A stretch of 64,000 nucleotides of DNA. Source: Pseudomonadota bacterium (GTDB lineage: Bacteria > Pseudomonadota > Alphaproteobacteria > Dongiales > Dongiaceae). This document shows positions 45,955-54,210 of this stretch, in pieces. Every line of letters starts with the position of its first letter. The stretch's first letter is position 1. The position numbers and the translations under genes were made by a program. A model generated the notes under the pieces. That model was not told the origin of the DNA. It saw only the letters and a program-made list of their open reading frames with translations, and ran no database searches. The stretch spans positions 764,313 to 828,312 of the forward strand of contig JAJYUT010000002.1 of assembly GCA_021792365.1 (NCBI GenBank). The letters are read 5' to 3'.

Positions 45955-46625
45955 TGATCGGCAGGGCGGAAACATTCCTGGACCGGCGCGATGCCGGATC
46001 GCGCCTGGCCGCTGCGCTGGAGCGGTTCAAGGCGGACAAGCCGGTCATCCTCGCTCTGCCGCGCGGCGGCGTGCCGGTGGCGTTCGAGGTCGCGCGCGCC
46101 CTCGCTGCCGAACTCGACCTCCTGCTGGTGCGCAAGATCGGCGCGCCGGGCCATCAGGAGCTGGCGATCGGCGCGGTCGTCGATGGGAAGAATCCGCAAC
46201 TCGTCCTCAATGACGAGATCATCGCGCGCGCGGTGCCGCCCGCCGGCTACATCGAAGCAGAGCAGGCGCGCCAATTGGCCGAGATCGAGCGCCGTCGCCA
46301 GCTCTATCGCGGCGACGCACCACCGCCCGACACCAGGGGGCGAACCGTAATCGTCGTCGACGACGGCATCGCGACCGGCGCGACCGTGAAGGCAGCGTTG
46401 CGCGGCGTGCGCCAGAATGAGCCGCGGCGCCTGATCCTCGCCGTGCCGGTCGCGCCGCCGGGCACGCTCGAGGAACTGGCGCACAAATGCGACGAGATCG
46501 TCTGCCTGTCGGCGCCGGAACGGTTTCGCGCGGTGGGCAGCCATTATGTCGATTTCGACCAGACCAGCGATGGGGAGGTCGTGAGCCTGCTGGCAGAAGC
46601 GAGAGCCGCGCGGCCAGCCATCTGA
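45951..46625 (+). CDS. Type I phosphoribosyltransferase-like protein
   Basis: A 224-residue protein with the PRPP-binding motif VIVVDDGIATGAT (D137, D138) and an N-terminal ALPRGGVPVAFEVARALAAE, the pattern of the free-standing phosphoribosyltransferases often paired with dienelactone hydrolases. The region 95-125 forms a helical hood. Substrate unknown; a purine or pyrimidine salvage name is not justified. Its ATG overlaps the stop of the hydrolase by four bases. Confidence 0.92.
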   Translation: MMIGRAETFLDRRDAGSRLAAALERFKADKPVILALPRGGVPVAFEVARALAAELDLLLVRKIGAPGHQELAIGAVVDGKNPQLVLNDEIIARAVPPAGYIEAEQARQLAEIERRRQLYRGDAPPPDTRGRTVIVVDDGIATGATVKAALRGVRQNEPRRLILAVPVAPPGTLEELAHKCDEIVCLSAPERFRAVGSHYVDFDQTSDGEVVSLLAEARAARPAI

Positions 46626-46717
46626 TTCCGCCTCGATGGGCTGGAAAATACGCTGGCCGGGTCGGCCGGCCTGCGCTACCTAGTGCCGGCGAACACAGTC
46701 CTCACAAGGTTCACCGC

Positions 46718-47650
46718 ATGCCCAAGCACAAGATTGCGATCATCGGCCTCGGCCAGATTTCGCAGGACCAGCACGTGCCGGTCATCGGCGCGAGCGCGGA
46801 GTTCCAGTTGGCCGCAATCGTCAGCACGCGCGGCGTGGGCCATGGCGATGTGCCGGTCTTCAAGACTCCCGCGGAACTCTATGAGGCGATGCCGGAGATC
46901 GCCGTCGTGGCGGTCAACACGCCGCCGGGCGTTCGCCACGCCATCGCGCACGAGGCATTGGGCGCCGGCAAGGACGTGCTCCTGGAAAAACCGCCGGCGA
47001 CGACCTTGTCCGAGCTGGTCGACCTGGAGAACTTCGCCAGGGCGAAGGACCGCGTGCTGTTCGCCACTTGGCACTCCGTGTTCAATCCGGCGGTCGACGA
47101 GGCGCGCGCGCTGATCGCCAAGTCCGGCCTGCGCAAGCTGCACATCGAGTGGCGCGAGGATGTGAAGAAATGGCACCCCGGCCAGGACTGGGTCTGGGAG
47201 CCGGGCGGCTTCGGCGTGTTCGACCCTGGCATCAACGCGCTTTCGATCCTGACGTCCATCCTGCCCGACGTGCCGTTCGTGAAGGGCGCCGAACTCACCT
47301 ACCCGTCCAACCGCCAGACGCCAATCGGCGCGACGCTCACGATGTCGGACGCCAAGGGCGCCGTGCTGACGGCGGATTTCGACTGGCGCGAAAAGGGCGC
47401 AGAGAAATGGCACATGATGATGGAACTCGCCGACGGCCGGTCCGCGCGCCTGTTCAAGGGCGGCGGCGCCCTCAGCGTGGAGGACACGACCGTCGTCGAG
47501 GCGCCGAGCGAGGAGTATCAGCGCATCTATCGCCACCTGGCCGAGCTGCTCGCAAGCCGCCGCAGCGACGTGGATGCCGCGCCGCTGCGGATCGTGGCCG
47601 ACGCGATGCTGCTGGGTCGGCGCCTGACGACGGATGCGTTTCACTGGTAG
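46718..47650 (+). CDS. Gfo/Idh/MocA-family sugar 1-dehydrogenase (galactose/arabinose type)
   Basis: NAD(P)-dependent oxidoreductase of 310 residues. The Rossmann fold begins IAIIGLGQISQDQHVPVIG; DVLLEKPPATT carries the conserved Lys of the family; the C-terminal half includes WREDVKKWHPGQDWVWEPGG and FDPGINALSIL, which strongly resemble the Azospirillum L-arabinose 1-dehydrogenase and D-galactose 1-dehydrogenases. It probably oxidises an aldose to its lactone. No other sugar-degradation gene lies next to it. The ATG at 46718 gives the normal N-terminus. Confidence 0.9.
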   Translation: MPKHKIAIIGLGQISQDQHVPVIGASAEFQLAAIVSTRGVGHGDVPVFKTPAELYEAMPEIAVVAVNTPPGVRHAIAHEALGAGKDVLLEKPPATTLSELVDLENFARAKDRVLFATWHSVFNPAVDEARALIAKSGLRKLHIEWREDVKKWHPGQDWVWEPGGFGVFDPGINALSILTSILPDVPFVKGAELTYPSNRQTPIGATLTMSDAKGAVLTADFDWREKGAEKWHMMMELADGRSARLFKGGGALSVEDTTVVEAPSEEYQRIYRHLAELLASRRSDVDAAPLRIVADAMLLGRRLTTDAFHW

Positions 47651-47701
47651 AACGCCGCGGGCCCAGCACGGGTCCCTGGTCGATACGCCGCGCGGCCCGC
47701 C

Positions 47702-50700
47702 TCAGCTCCCGCCCTGGCTCTCCTGGTCGCTGAGGCTGGTCTTCTTCAGGCGCTCGCGGTAATCCGCCACGAAGGCATCGATGCGGTCCACGCTGGCCAT
47801 TTCGGCGGACACGGATTCGACCAGGCCGTTATCGGCGGCCGTCAGCATCGCGAAGGCCGTGGCCTGTTCCGTGCCCTCCATGCGCTTGCCGTATTGATTG
47901 GCGAGGGACTTCAGGCCGCGGCGATCGGACGCGAGCGACAAGGCGACGGCGCGATTCAGCAGCAGGGGCGCGACCCGATCCCTGAAATGCTGCTCCTGCC
48001 TGGCCTGGAGCTCCGTTTCCGCTTCGGCGCTGCGCACCGAGGCGGCCGGATCCTTGGTGGGATCCATGACCACCTTGAGGGCCGCGCGCTCATCCGCCAT
48101 CGCCTGCTCCTCGCCGGCGATCAGCTCGCCCAGGGCCGTCGCGGCCGCCGGCCATTCGCGCGTGCGCCACTGCATGTCGGCGCGCAGCCACTTCGCCTCC
48201 AGGCTGTCATCACCCCCGAGAATGCGCAGGCCCCCCAGCGTGTCGCCGGTGTCGAAGGTGGCGCGCGCCTCCAGGCGCCTGCGCTCCGCCGCCATGTCGG
48301 GTGGTATCAGGTCGTCGGTTGCGCTCTCCTTCAGCGCCTTGAGCGCCAGTTCCGGCGTGTGGTCCAGCATCCGGATGGCAGCCAGGCGGGTGCCGGCATG
48401 CACCTTGTCGAGGCCGGACAGCCGCTTCTGCACCAGGGTGTCGAGCAGCACCGCCGCGCGGTCCAGCAGATCCACGTTCACCAGCCGGTTCGCCAGCAGC
48501 GACATCATGCGATCGCCGTCCGCGCCGGCGGGCGTCAGCTCGCGGAACTCGTCATAGAGCGCGATGGCGGTGAGTGGCGGAAGCCGGTCCGCGCCATCCT
48601 CCAGGTAAAGGTCGCGGAACGCCGCCGACATCTGCTCGCCCACCTCCTTCGCTTCCGCCCGATCGGCGAAATTGGCGGCCGCGGCGCGCAACGCGATCAG
48701 GCCCTTGCGCGGCTCGTCTTCCGCCAGATAGAGCGCCCCCAGCTTGCGCAGCAGATTGAACTCGAAATCGCCGCCGCGATTGATGAAGCGCAGGGCCTCG
48801 AACGGCGCGATCGCCTCGGCCGGCGTGATCTCACCGGCCTTCAGGCGTTCATCGACCAGATCGAACTGCGAACGCGCCTTGATGTCATCGACCCGCGAGT
48901 CCGTGAGGCTTGCCCACAGCGCCAGCGCGTCCCCGCGCTCACCCATCCGGAGCATGATCTGCCCGTCGAGATAGGTGAGCCGGTCGCGTGCCCTCCGGTC
49001 CGGCTGGTCAAGGCGTAGCGCATCGGCGAAGCGCCGGGCGGCGATCGGATTGCCGGCTTGGCTCAAGACGGCGCCTGCCGTCAGATAGATCGACTCGCGG
49101 ATCGGCTTGGGATAGTCGGCGATGTCAGGCAGGGGCGCAGCGAGGTGCTTTGCCGCCTCGTCCCATTTCCGCTCTTGCGCGGCCAGCAAGCCCAGGAACA
49201 AGTTGACCTCCGCGACGCCGGCCAGCGACTTTTCGGATAAAGTCGCGCGTGCCTGCTCCGCCTGGCCATCGAGGGCCTGGACGGCGCCGATCAGCAGCGC
49301 CAGCCGCCGTTGCTCGAGCTGGGCGCGGCCCTCGGGACTGATCTCCGACAGAGTGCTCTCCGCCTCCTCGATCAGGCCGTGCGCAAAATAGAACTCGCCC
49401 AGAGCCATGCGCGCTGCCGCCTCCTCCGCCGCATTGGCGCCGGTGATCGCGCTCTGCAGCCCGCGCTGGTCGGCAACGAAGGTTGCCGCACCGCCGCGCC
49501 GCCAGGTCGGCAGGTCGAACAGCCCCGGCACGCTCGGCAGGCCCGTCTCGCCCTGCACTGGTGCCTGGGACGCCGCCTGCGTCGCTGCTTCGGGGTCCGC
49601 CTGCTGCTCCGCCGCAGCGACCTGCTCGCTTTCATCCTGTGCTTCGGCGATCGGCTGCAATTGCCCCTGCGGTCTCGTTGTGACGACGACGCCTTGGGGC
49701 AGCGAATCGACCGTGATGGAATCGCCGACACCGGCGATCACCACGCCCTGATAGCTGGGCAGGAGTTGGAACTCCGGCCAGCCCACCTGCTCGGCAATGC
49801 CGAGCCCGGGCGGCCGGAGCGGCACGATCTGGAGGTTGCCGCCGGCGGGATCGGTCACGCTGGCCACGCGGCCGGCGCCGTTGGTCCGCAGCAGCAGGCT
49901 GGACGCCCCATCGGCCAGGTTCTCCCGAGTCATTACGAGAGTCTCGGCCGGCGCATGCCTCCCGCCGGGCGCGAGGTCGACGATCCACGACTTGCCCGAT
50001 GCGGTCAGGCTGACACCCAGCGGCGCGGCCTCCACGATGCGGAGGATGGTGACGTCGGGCACGTCGAGCTTGCTCGCCTTCCCCAGCTTCGTGACATGGG
50101 CATCGCCGAGCAGGCTGCTGACGTCGTTCGACGGCATGTCGAAAGCGAGCCACAGCGCGCCATTGCGGCGGAAGGCGGCAGCGGCTACCGGCTCGGGCCA
50201 GGCAAACATGATCTTGGCGCCGTTCTCGGCCGGCACCACCCGCACCTGGACATCCACCGGCGCGCGCGGAGGCAATGTCGCCTGCTCGATGGCGGGCATC
50301 GGCGGTGGCTCTTGTTGCGTCGCCTGGTCGGCGCCATCCGGCTGATCCGCCGGTGCGGCTGGCGCTGGTGCGCTCGACGCGGGTGCGGCCGGCGCGGGTG
50401 CAGGTGCGGGCTCCGGCATGGCGGGCAGGCTTTGCAGCGCGAAGACCGCCGCTGGCGCGGGCTCCCCGGGCTGTGCTGGAGACGGCAGCGCCGGGATCTC
50501 CTGCGAAGCTGGTTGTGGCGGAGCCTCCGGGACGGGCGCTTGCGTGGAAACGGGCGCCTGCGTGGAAGCAGTCTGCTCAGGCGGCGGCGCAGGCGCCTCC
50601 GCCATCGTGCCCGATGCCTTCGTGGCTTCCGGCGCGGGTTCCGGCGCGGCCGGAATGGTGGGCGCGGCGTTGCCTCGCTCGGCCTGTGCCGCCTTCGCCG

Positions 50701-51598
50701 GCACGCGCAGATCGGGCGCCGGGCCCGCCGCCTTCGCGGGTCGCATGATGTCGAGCACCACGGTGCGGCCCAGGCGGAAATCGCGCAGGCTCGCCCCCGG
50801 CGCGAGAGTCAGATAGATGCGCGCGATTGCGTCGTTGACCGCCGCGATCTGGGCCAGTTCCTTCGGCAGGTCCCGGCGGACGCGATCGAGATCGATGTCT
50901 GCGGGAGCGGTGAACTCGATTTCGATACGCTCGCTTGCGCGGTTGACGCGGTACCCGATCCGGCTCGGCCAATCGATGGCGAGGCGCATGAAAGTGCCGT
51001 GGTCGCCGTGGCGCGCCACGATCCTCGGCGGCGCGTCGGCGTTCGCCGCCGGTGCGGCGCCCGCCTGGCCCGATCCCGGCTTGATGATCCGCGGCTCGGC
51101 AGGCTTCGGAGCTTCCGCCTTGAGCGCCTCGACCTTGGGCGCATCTGTTTTGGGCGCTTCGCTGACCTGCGTTCCGGCGCCCGTCTCGATCGGCACCGGT
51201 CCGGCCGCCGTCCGTGAGCCGACCGGGCGCAGGTCGATGACGATCTTGCCCTCTTCCGCCCATCGCTGGAGCGTCACCGGTTGCACGAGGTCCAGCTCGA
51301 TGCGCCGCCCGCGCATGGCGGCGGGACCATCGATATAGGTATTCAGGAAGCGCAGGGCGTTCGTGAGATCGACCGAGACCGGCTCGGAGAACGTGATGAT
51401 CAGCTTGTCGTCCCTGATCTCTGCGCCGGTGACGCGGCCTCCGGCGCGATCCAGGACGAACCGGCCGAATTGCTCATGGGTCCAGCCGCGGGCGAAGATC
51501 GTGGAATCGGCGAGCGCGCACAGCGGCAAGGCCGCCAATGAAATGGCCGCACCGACGCCTGCGAAAAGACGGTGCCGAAAGGTCCGGCTCATACGCAC
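47702..51598 (-). CDS. Large secreted TPR protein with AMIN-like domains, in the chemotaxis operon
   Basis: A 1298-residue protein with a signal peptide (cleavage near ALPLCALADS, about 30). Two beta-rich segments (about 35-125 and 195-290) look like AMIN-type envelope-targeting modules, with LDLVQPVTLQRWAEEGKIVI and FRLGRTVVLDI as repeated strand patterns. A Pro/Ala/Gln-rich linker covers about 290-440, a third beta region about 445-620, and a helical-repeat (TPR-like) region about 690-1250 with AARMALGEFYFAHGLIEEAE as the clearest unit. It lies 154 bases after cheZ on the same strand. I do not recognise a named function; a scaffold around the flagellar motor or cell pole is a reasonable guess. 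Confidence 0.82.
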   Translation of the reverse strand: MRMSRTFRHRLFAGVGAAISLAALPLCALADSTIFARGWTHEQFGRFVLDRAGGRVTGAEIRDDKLIITFSEPVSVDLTNALRFLNTYIDGPAAMRGRRIELDLVQPVTLQRWAEEGKIVIDLRPVGSRTAAGPVPIETGAGTQVSEAPKTDAPKVEALKAEAPKPAEPRIIKPGSGQAGAAPAANADAPPRIVARHGDHGTFMRLAIDWPSRIGYRVNRASERIEIEFTAPADIDLDRVRRDLPKELAQIAAVNDAIARIYLTLAPGASLRDFRLGRTVVLDIMRPAKAAGPAPDLRVPAKAAQAERGNAAPTIPAAPEPAPEATKASGTMAEAPAPPPEQTASTQAPVSTQAPVPEAPPQPASQEIPALPSPAQPGEPAPAAVFALQSLPAMPEPAPAPAPAAPASSAPAPAAPADQPDGADQATQQEPPPMPAIEQATLPPRAPVDVQVRVVPAENGAKIMFAWPEPVAAAAFRRNGALWLAFDMPSNDVSSLLGDAHVTKLGKASKLDVPDVTILRIVEAAPLGVSLTASGKSWIVDLAPGGRHAPAETLVMTRENLADGASSLLLRTNGAGRVASVTDPAGGNLQIVPLRPPGLGIAEQVGWPEFQLLPSYQGVVIAGVGDSITVDSLPQGVVVTTRPQGQLQPIAEAQDESEQVAAAEQQADPEAATQAASQAPVQGETGLPSVPGLFDLPTWRRGGAATFVADQRGLQSAITGANAAEEAAARMALGEFYFAHGLIEEAESTLSEISPEGRAQLEQRRLALLIGAVQALDGQAEQARATLSEKSLAGVAEVNLFLGLLAAQERKWDEAAKHLAAPLPDIADYPKPIRESIYLTAGAVLSQAGNPIAARRFADALRLDQPDRRARDRLTYLDGQIMLRMGERGDALALWASLTDSRVDDIKARSQFDLVDERLKAGEITPAEAIAPFEALRFINRGGDFEFNLLRKLGALYLAEDEPRKGLIALRAAAANFADRAEAKEVGEQMSAAFRDLYLEDGADRLPPLTAIALYDEFRELTPAGADGDRMMSLLANRLVNVDLLDRAAVLLDTLVQKRLSGLDKVHAGTRLAAIRMLDHTPELALKALKESATDDLIPPDMAAERRRLEARATFDTGDTLGGLRILGGDDSLEAKWLRADMQWRTREWPAAATALGELIAGEEQAMADERAALKVVMDPTKDPAASVRSAEAETELQARQEQHFRDRVAPLLLNRAVALSLASDRRGLKSLANQYGKRMEGTEQATAFAMLTAADNGLVESVSAEMASVDRIDAFVADYRERLKKTSLSDQESQGGS

Positions 51599-51752
51599 CC
51601 GAATTTGTGGCGGCGCCCATTCCCCAAGAATCGGGCGCCCCTGACCGTGCAGATTACAATATGGCCCGGCGGCTGTCCCAGCCCCTCCGAGCGATCGATA
51701 TCCGACCGAAGGACGGCCACAGCGGCGGCGGGATCGCCGCGCTGAGCAGGCG

Positions 51753-52427
51753 TCAGTCGAAGCTGGCCAGTAGCGCGTCGATGTCGGCCTGCTTGCCGGC
51801 GTCGTCCGGCAGTTGCGGTCCGTTCAGCAGCCGCTCGTCGGAGGATTTCTGCGGCTCCTCCCGCGGCTGGCTCTCGCGATATCTCTGGATCTCGTCGCCG
51901 AACGCCGCGACCAGCTTCTCGACCCGCTCCTCGATGTGCTTCAGCGTCTTCACCACCTTCGTTATGCGCTGGCCGGTGATGTCCTGGAAATTGCAGGATT
52001 CGTACACCTGGGTGACCGCGTTCGTCACCTGCTCGGCCACCTCGGCCGGCATCTTGTCGGTCAGGCTCTCGAGCAGCTCCATGGCCTGCAGGATGCCGTT
52101 GGTCGCCTCCTCGGTCGAGCCGACGATGGCATCCAGCTCGTCCGTCGCCTTCGGCAGATGCTCCGAGGTGATGTCGTCCGGGCGCAAGGCCGCGATCTCG
52201 CGCTTGGCCGACAGGATGTACTTCGCCAGCCCCTCGAGCTCCGCATAGACCTTGAGATTGATTTCGGACAGATCGCCCTCCAGCGAATGCAGCATCTCGC
52301 CCACGACCTCGGCCACGTCCTCCCGGCTGGGGGAGCGGCTCTTCCCCTGGAGCTCGCACAGGCGCGCGTTCAGCTCCGGCGGCATCCCGGGATCACCGGA
52401 CCTCCCAATCTTCGACATCGCTGTCAT
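51753..52427 (-). CDS. cheZ: CheY-phosphate phosphatase CheZ
   Basis: Dephosphorylates CheY-P. The 224 residues form a long helical hairpin; the active site is ESCNFQDITGQRI, where D149 and Q153 correspond to E. coli D143 and Q147. After a charged, Pro-containing linker (about 185-205) the tail KQADIDALLASFD is the CheY-docking helix. Many alphaproteobacteria lack CheZ and use phosphate sinks instead, but it is known in Rhodospirillales. It begins three bases after the cheY stop. Confidence 0.93.
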   Translation of the reverse strand: MTAMSKIGRSGDPGMPPELNARLCELQGKSRSPSREDVAEVVGEMLHSLEGDLSEINLKVYAELEGLAKYILSAKREIAALRPDDITSEHLPKATDELDAIVGSTEEATNGILQAMELLESLTDKMPAEVAEQVTNAVTQVYESCNFQDITGQRITKVVKTLKHIEERVEKLVAAFGDEIQRYRESQPREEPQKSSDERLLNGPQLPDDAGKQADIDALLASFD

Positions 52428-52430
52428 GAC

Positions 52431-52817
52431 CTAGAAGTTGCCGAGGACGGAGGAAAGCTTGGTCTTGAGGGTCGCCGCGTTGAAGGGCTTGACGATGTAG
52501 TTGTTGACGCCGGCCTCCTTGGCAGCAACCACGTTCTCGGTCTTGCTTTCCGCGGTGATCATGATGAAGGGCAGGTTCTTGAGCTTGGAATCGGCGCGCA
52601 CTTCGCGCAGCAACTGGATGCCCGTCATCGGCTCCATGTTCCAGTCGGAGATCACCAGGCCATAGTCCTTGTCGCGCAGCTTCTGCAGCGCCATCGAGCC
52701 GTCGGTGGCCTCGTCGACATTGTTGAAGCCGAGCTGCTTCAACAGGTTGCGGATGATCCGCAACATCGTCTTGTAGTCATCCACGATCAGGATGTTCATA
52801 TTCATGTCGACTGACAT
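52431..52817 (-). CDS. cheY: Chemotaxis response regulator CheY
   Basis: Single-domain receiver of 128 residues that binds FliM to change motor rotation. Acid pocket D13/D14 (ILIVDD), phosphoacceptor D58 (LVISDWNMEPMTG), T88 (FIMITAES) and K110 (NYIVKPF). The ATG at 52817 follows AAAGGAAAGTACC. It forms an operon with cheZ. A perfect CtrA box lies 90 bases upstream, and fliM, its docking partner, is encoded 1.4 kb upstream. Confidence 0.97.
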   Translation of the reverse strand: MSVDMNMNILIVDDYKTMLRIIRNLLKQLGFNNVDEATDGSMALQKLRDKDYGLVISDWNMEPMTGIQLLREVRADSKLKNLPFIMITAESKTENVVAAKEAGVNNYIVKPFNAATLKTKLSSVLGNF

Positions 52818-52906
52818 GGTACTTTCCTTTGTTGTGCCCCGGCCCCGTGATTCCACTCGCTGGAGTATCCGACTTGGCTAGATTCTGAGGATTAGCGGAC
52901 CAACGG

Positions 52907-52921
52907 TTAAACGCGGGTTAA
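52907..52921 (-). promoter_or_regulatory. CtrA binding box upstream of cheY
   Basis: Minus-strand TTAACCCGCGTTTAAC (52906-52921) is an exact match to TTAA-N7-TTAAC. It lies in the 143-base gap between motE and cheY, 90 bases before the cheY ATG, so cheY-cheZ probably has its own cell-cycle-controlled promoter. Confidence 0.75.
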
Positions 52922-52960
52922 GCACGATTTCCTTGTTCTCCTGACCTATTCCGAGCGGGC

Positions 52961-53719
52961 TTATTCCGGAACGGGCAGTTGCCGGCGCTGCGCCAGCTCG
53001 AACGTGATCTCCTTGGCCTTGGTTGGCGTCACCAGCGCCAGGATCGGCGCCGCTTTGCGCTCGTTCATCCGCTCGACTACGTCGAGCAGCACATCCATGT
53101 CCATCTCCTCGAACACCCGCGCGGCCGCCTTCGGCTTCATGTTCTCGTACATCTTGACCAGGCTCGCGAGTTCGGCTTCCTCCTGCTCGCTGCGCGCCTT
53201 GAGCAGGTCCTCGACCATGGCCTGCAGCGCCTTCAGCTCCGCCATCTTCTGTTCCATGCGCTGCTCGGCGGCCGCGATCAGGGCCTCGCGCTCATCCAAC
53301 TGGCGCGCTCGCAGGTCCAGCTCCTCGCGCCGTTTCGCGAGCTGTTGCAGGACATCGACCTCCTCATCCGTATATTCGAACGGATCCTCAACCAGGCCCG
53401 CTTCCTCGTCTATAATCACCGCACCCTCGGGCAGGGCTGCCGTCTCTTCAGGCATCGGTTCTTCCACGCCGATGTCCTGCGCAGCCGGCGGCGTCGTGGC
53501 CGCCTGCTGCTGCGGAGATGAAGCATCCGTCGTGACCGCGGGCTGGGCGGCCGCCTCCGGCTGGCCTTCCGGTTGCGCTTCCGATTGACCTTGAGCGAGC
53601 GATTCGCGGCCGATCGAGACCTCGAACGCGTTCCAGACCGCCCCGACCTTGATGGTCATGGTGCCGGCCAGAGCGAACATCAGGCATGGAAGGAGGCGAA
53701 TGCGCATGGCCAACCTCAT
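52961..53719 (-). CDS. MotE-like flagellar motor chaperone (MgtE N-domain)
   Basis: Exported protein of 252 residues: N-terminal hydrophobic segment (about 5-30), a Gln/Ala/Pro-rich stretch (about 40-80), a long coiled coil (about 120-195) and a C-terminal MgtE-intracellular-N-like domain (YENMKPKAAARVFEEMDMDV, then RKAAPILALVTPTKA). The same layout is found in Sinorhizobium MotE, a periplasmic chaperone for MotC. An alternative start lies at 53707. Its start overlaps the DUF6468 gene by four bases. Confidence 0.85.
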   Translation of the reverse strand: MRLAMRIRLLPCLMFALAGTMTIKVGAVWNAFEVSIGRESLAQGQSEAQPEGQPEAAAQPAVTTDASSPQQQAATTPPAAQDIGVEEPMPEETAALPEGAVIIDEEAGLVEDPFEYTDEEVDVLQQLAKRREELDLRARQLDEREALIAAAEQRMEQKMAELKALQAMVEDLLKARSEQEEAELASLVKMYENMKPKAAARVFEEMDMDVLLDVVERMNERKAAPILALVTPTKAKEITFELAQRRQLPVPE

Positions 53720-54189
53720 CGCAATCCAGAGAGGGCACTGAGGCTTGAGACTTTGCGGGCATCCTCGTCCTCGGCGAACTGAATGACGGGAGCCGCCTGC
53801 ACGGGCGCGGCAGGCGCAGGCCCAGGCGCCGGCGCCGGGCTCATCTGCCGCGATTTGGCGATCACCATCTCCAGGCCGTTGGCGGCGCTCTCCGCGCGTT
53901 CCGTCAGCAGCTTGAGGTCGTCGCCGATCCGTCCGAACTCCGCTGCCATGCCCTGGACGCGGTCCACCCGAGCCTGCAGGTCCTTGCCGGCGAATTCCGC
54001 CGTCGCCTTGAACTGATGCAGGTGGCTCGCGGCCTGGTCGGTCGATTTCGTCAGATCGGCGATCAGCTTCTCGAACTCGCCGCGGCTGTTGCGGATCGCC
54101 GCGATCTGTCGGCTGAAGCGCGCGACATAGAACAGCGTCGCGACCAGCAGGACCGCCAGCACACCGTCAGCAATCAATGACCAGGGCAT
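53716..54189 (-). CDS. DUF6468 flagellar-operon membrane protein
   Basis: A 157-residue protein with one N-terminal membrane segment (about 5-24, LIADGVLAVLLVATLFYVAR), a coiled-coil region (about 25-110, with FEKLIADLTKSTDQAASHL) and a Pro/Ala-rich tail. It matches the DUF6468 pattern, found in alphaproteobacterial flagellar operons, without assigned function. It lies between fliM (21 bases upstream) and motE (four-base overlap). Confidence 0.82.
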   Translation of the reverse strand: MPWSLIADGVLAVLLVATLFYVARFSRQIAAIRNSRGEFEKLIADLTKSTDQAASHLHQFKATAEFAGKDLQARVDRVQGMAAEFGRIGDDLKLLTERAESAANGLEMVIAKSRQMSPAPAPGPAPAAPVQAAPVIQFAEDEDARKVSSLSALSGLR

Positions 54190-54210
54190 CGCGTCAGCTT
54201 TCCCAAACCA

